Source of the DNA: Trachelipus rathkii
Taxonomy: Eukaryota; Arthropoda; Malacostraca; Isopoda; Trachelipodidae
Direction: 5' to 3'
DNA: 64,000 bases
Assembly (NCBI GenBank): GCA_015478945.1
Contig: JABUQX010014862.1
Location: 20,447-84,446, forward strand
The notes beneath the pieces were generated by a model, which made no database searches, was not told the origin of the DNA, and saw only the letters and a list, made by a program, of their open reading frames with translations. The position numbers and the translations under genes are program-made. Shown one piece after another: positions 63,911 to 64,000 of the stretch (positions within the stretch are counted from its first letter, which is position 1; every line of letters begins with the position of its first letter).

Positions 63911-64000
63911 ATTATTTTATTTATTGTTTTGACCACCCATAAACACACACGTCAGGGGTAGAGCCTAACAAGGAAGGGTACTCACCGTCCGAGCAGACTG

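Overview
The window looks like nuclear DNA of an arthropod, most likely an insect. It is very AT-rich and full of (TA)n, (TAA)n and (GA)n simple repeats. It carries decayed non-LTR retrotransposons of types common in arthropods, a short degenerate tract of CCTAA-like units (the insect telomere unit is TTAGG), and one clean coding exon of the insect-expanded EcKL/CHK kinase-like family. There is no operon structure, Shine-Dalgarno-led gene or CRISPR array, and I recognised no rRNA or tRNA gene. All composition statements are by eye.

The only confident host gene is on the minus strand at 42778-43255. It is the 5' coding exon of an ecdysteroid-kinase-like protein, starting at an ATG in good context and ending at a consensus GTGAGT splice donor. 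I did not recognise the downstream exons, which should lie at lower coordinates. Two much weaker exon candidates are a cysteine-motif ORF at 5715-5903 (+) and a 76-base interval with good splice borders at 38794-38869 (-).

The rest is mobile-element debris and low-complexity DNA. Minus-strand LINE reverse-transcriptase remnants lie at 13385-14295, about 16500-17060, 51600-52440, 58565-59340 and 60900-61480. A scrap of the same family as the 51.6 and 58.6 kb copies lies on the plus strand near 50525-50575. A possible LINE endonuclease remnant occupies 28480-30250 (-). An unnamed element of about 0.8-0.9 kb is present twice in opposite orientations (25719-26540 and 55200-56260). A shorter family (1-315, 57365-57560, 58095-58440) appears to share its 3' tail design, a GGCTC-containing end followed by a TAA/TTA array. 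A hAT-like MITE sits at 15770-16022, a second repeat pair at 35525-35780 and 45598-45815, a small foldback element at 62781-62903, and a minisatellite of about 85 bp at 47443-48045.

Layout: 0-8.4 kb is mostly unassigned AT-rich DNA with small tandem repeats. From 8.44 to 10.31 kb there is a GC-richer, strongly purine-biased island that stops abruptly at a 2.1 kb (TA)-type array. From 13.4 to 17.9 kb there are LINE and MITE remnants, a (GA)n tract and a G-run cluster. From 18 to 38 kb the DNA is largely AT-rich and unassigned apart from the repeats named above. From 38 to 47 kb composition is more even and holds the kinase exon. From 47 to 64 kb there is a minisatellite followed by dense LINE copies, short elements and (TA)n arrays. 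Because the kinase exon has no frameshift, the many stops and indels in the LINE copies are better explained by old decay than by sequencing error alone, though error in the (TA)n arrays cannot be excluded.

I did not find a convincing new multi-gene system. The most useful leads are the paired unnamed elements with shared tails, the minisatellite, and the changed hinge residue in the kinase exon.
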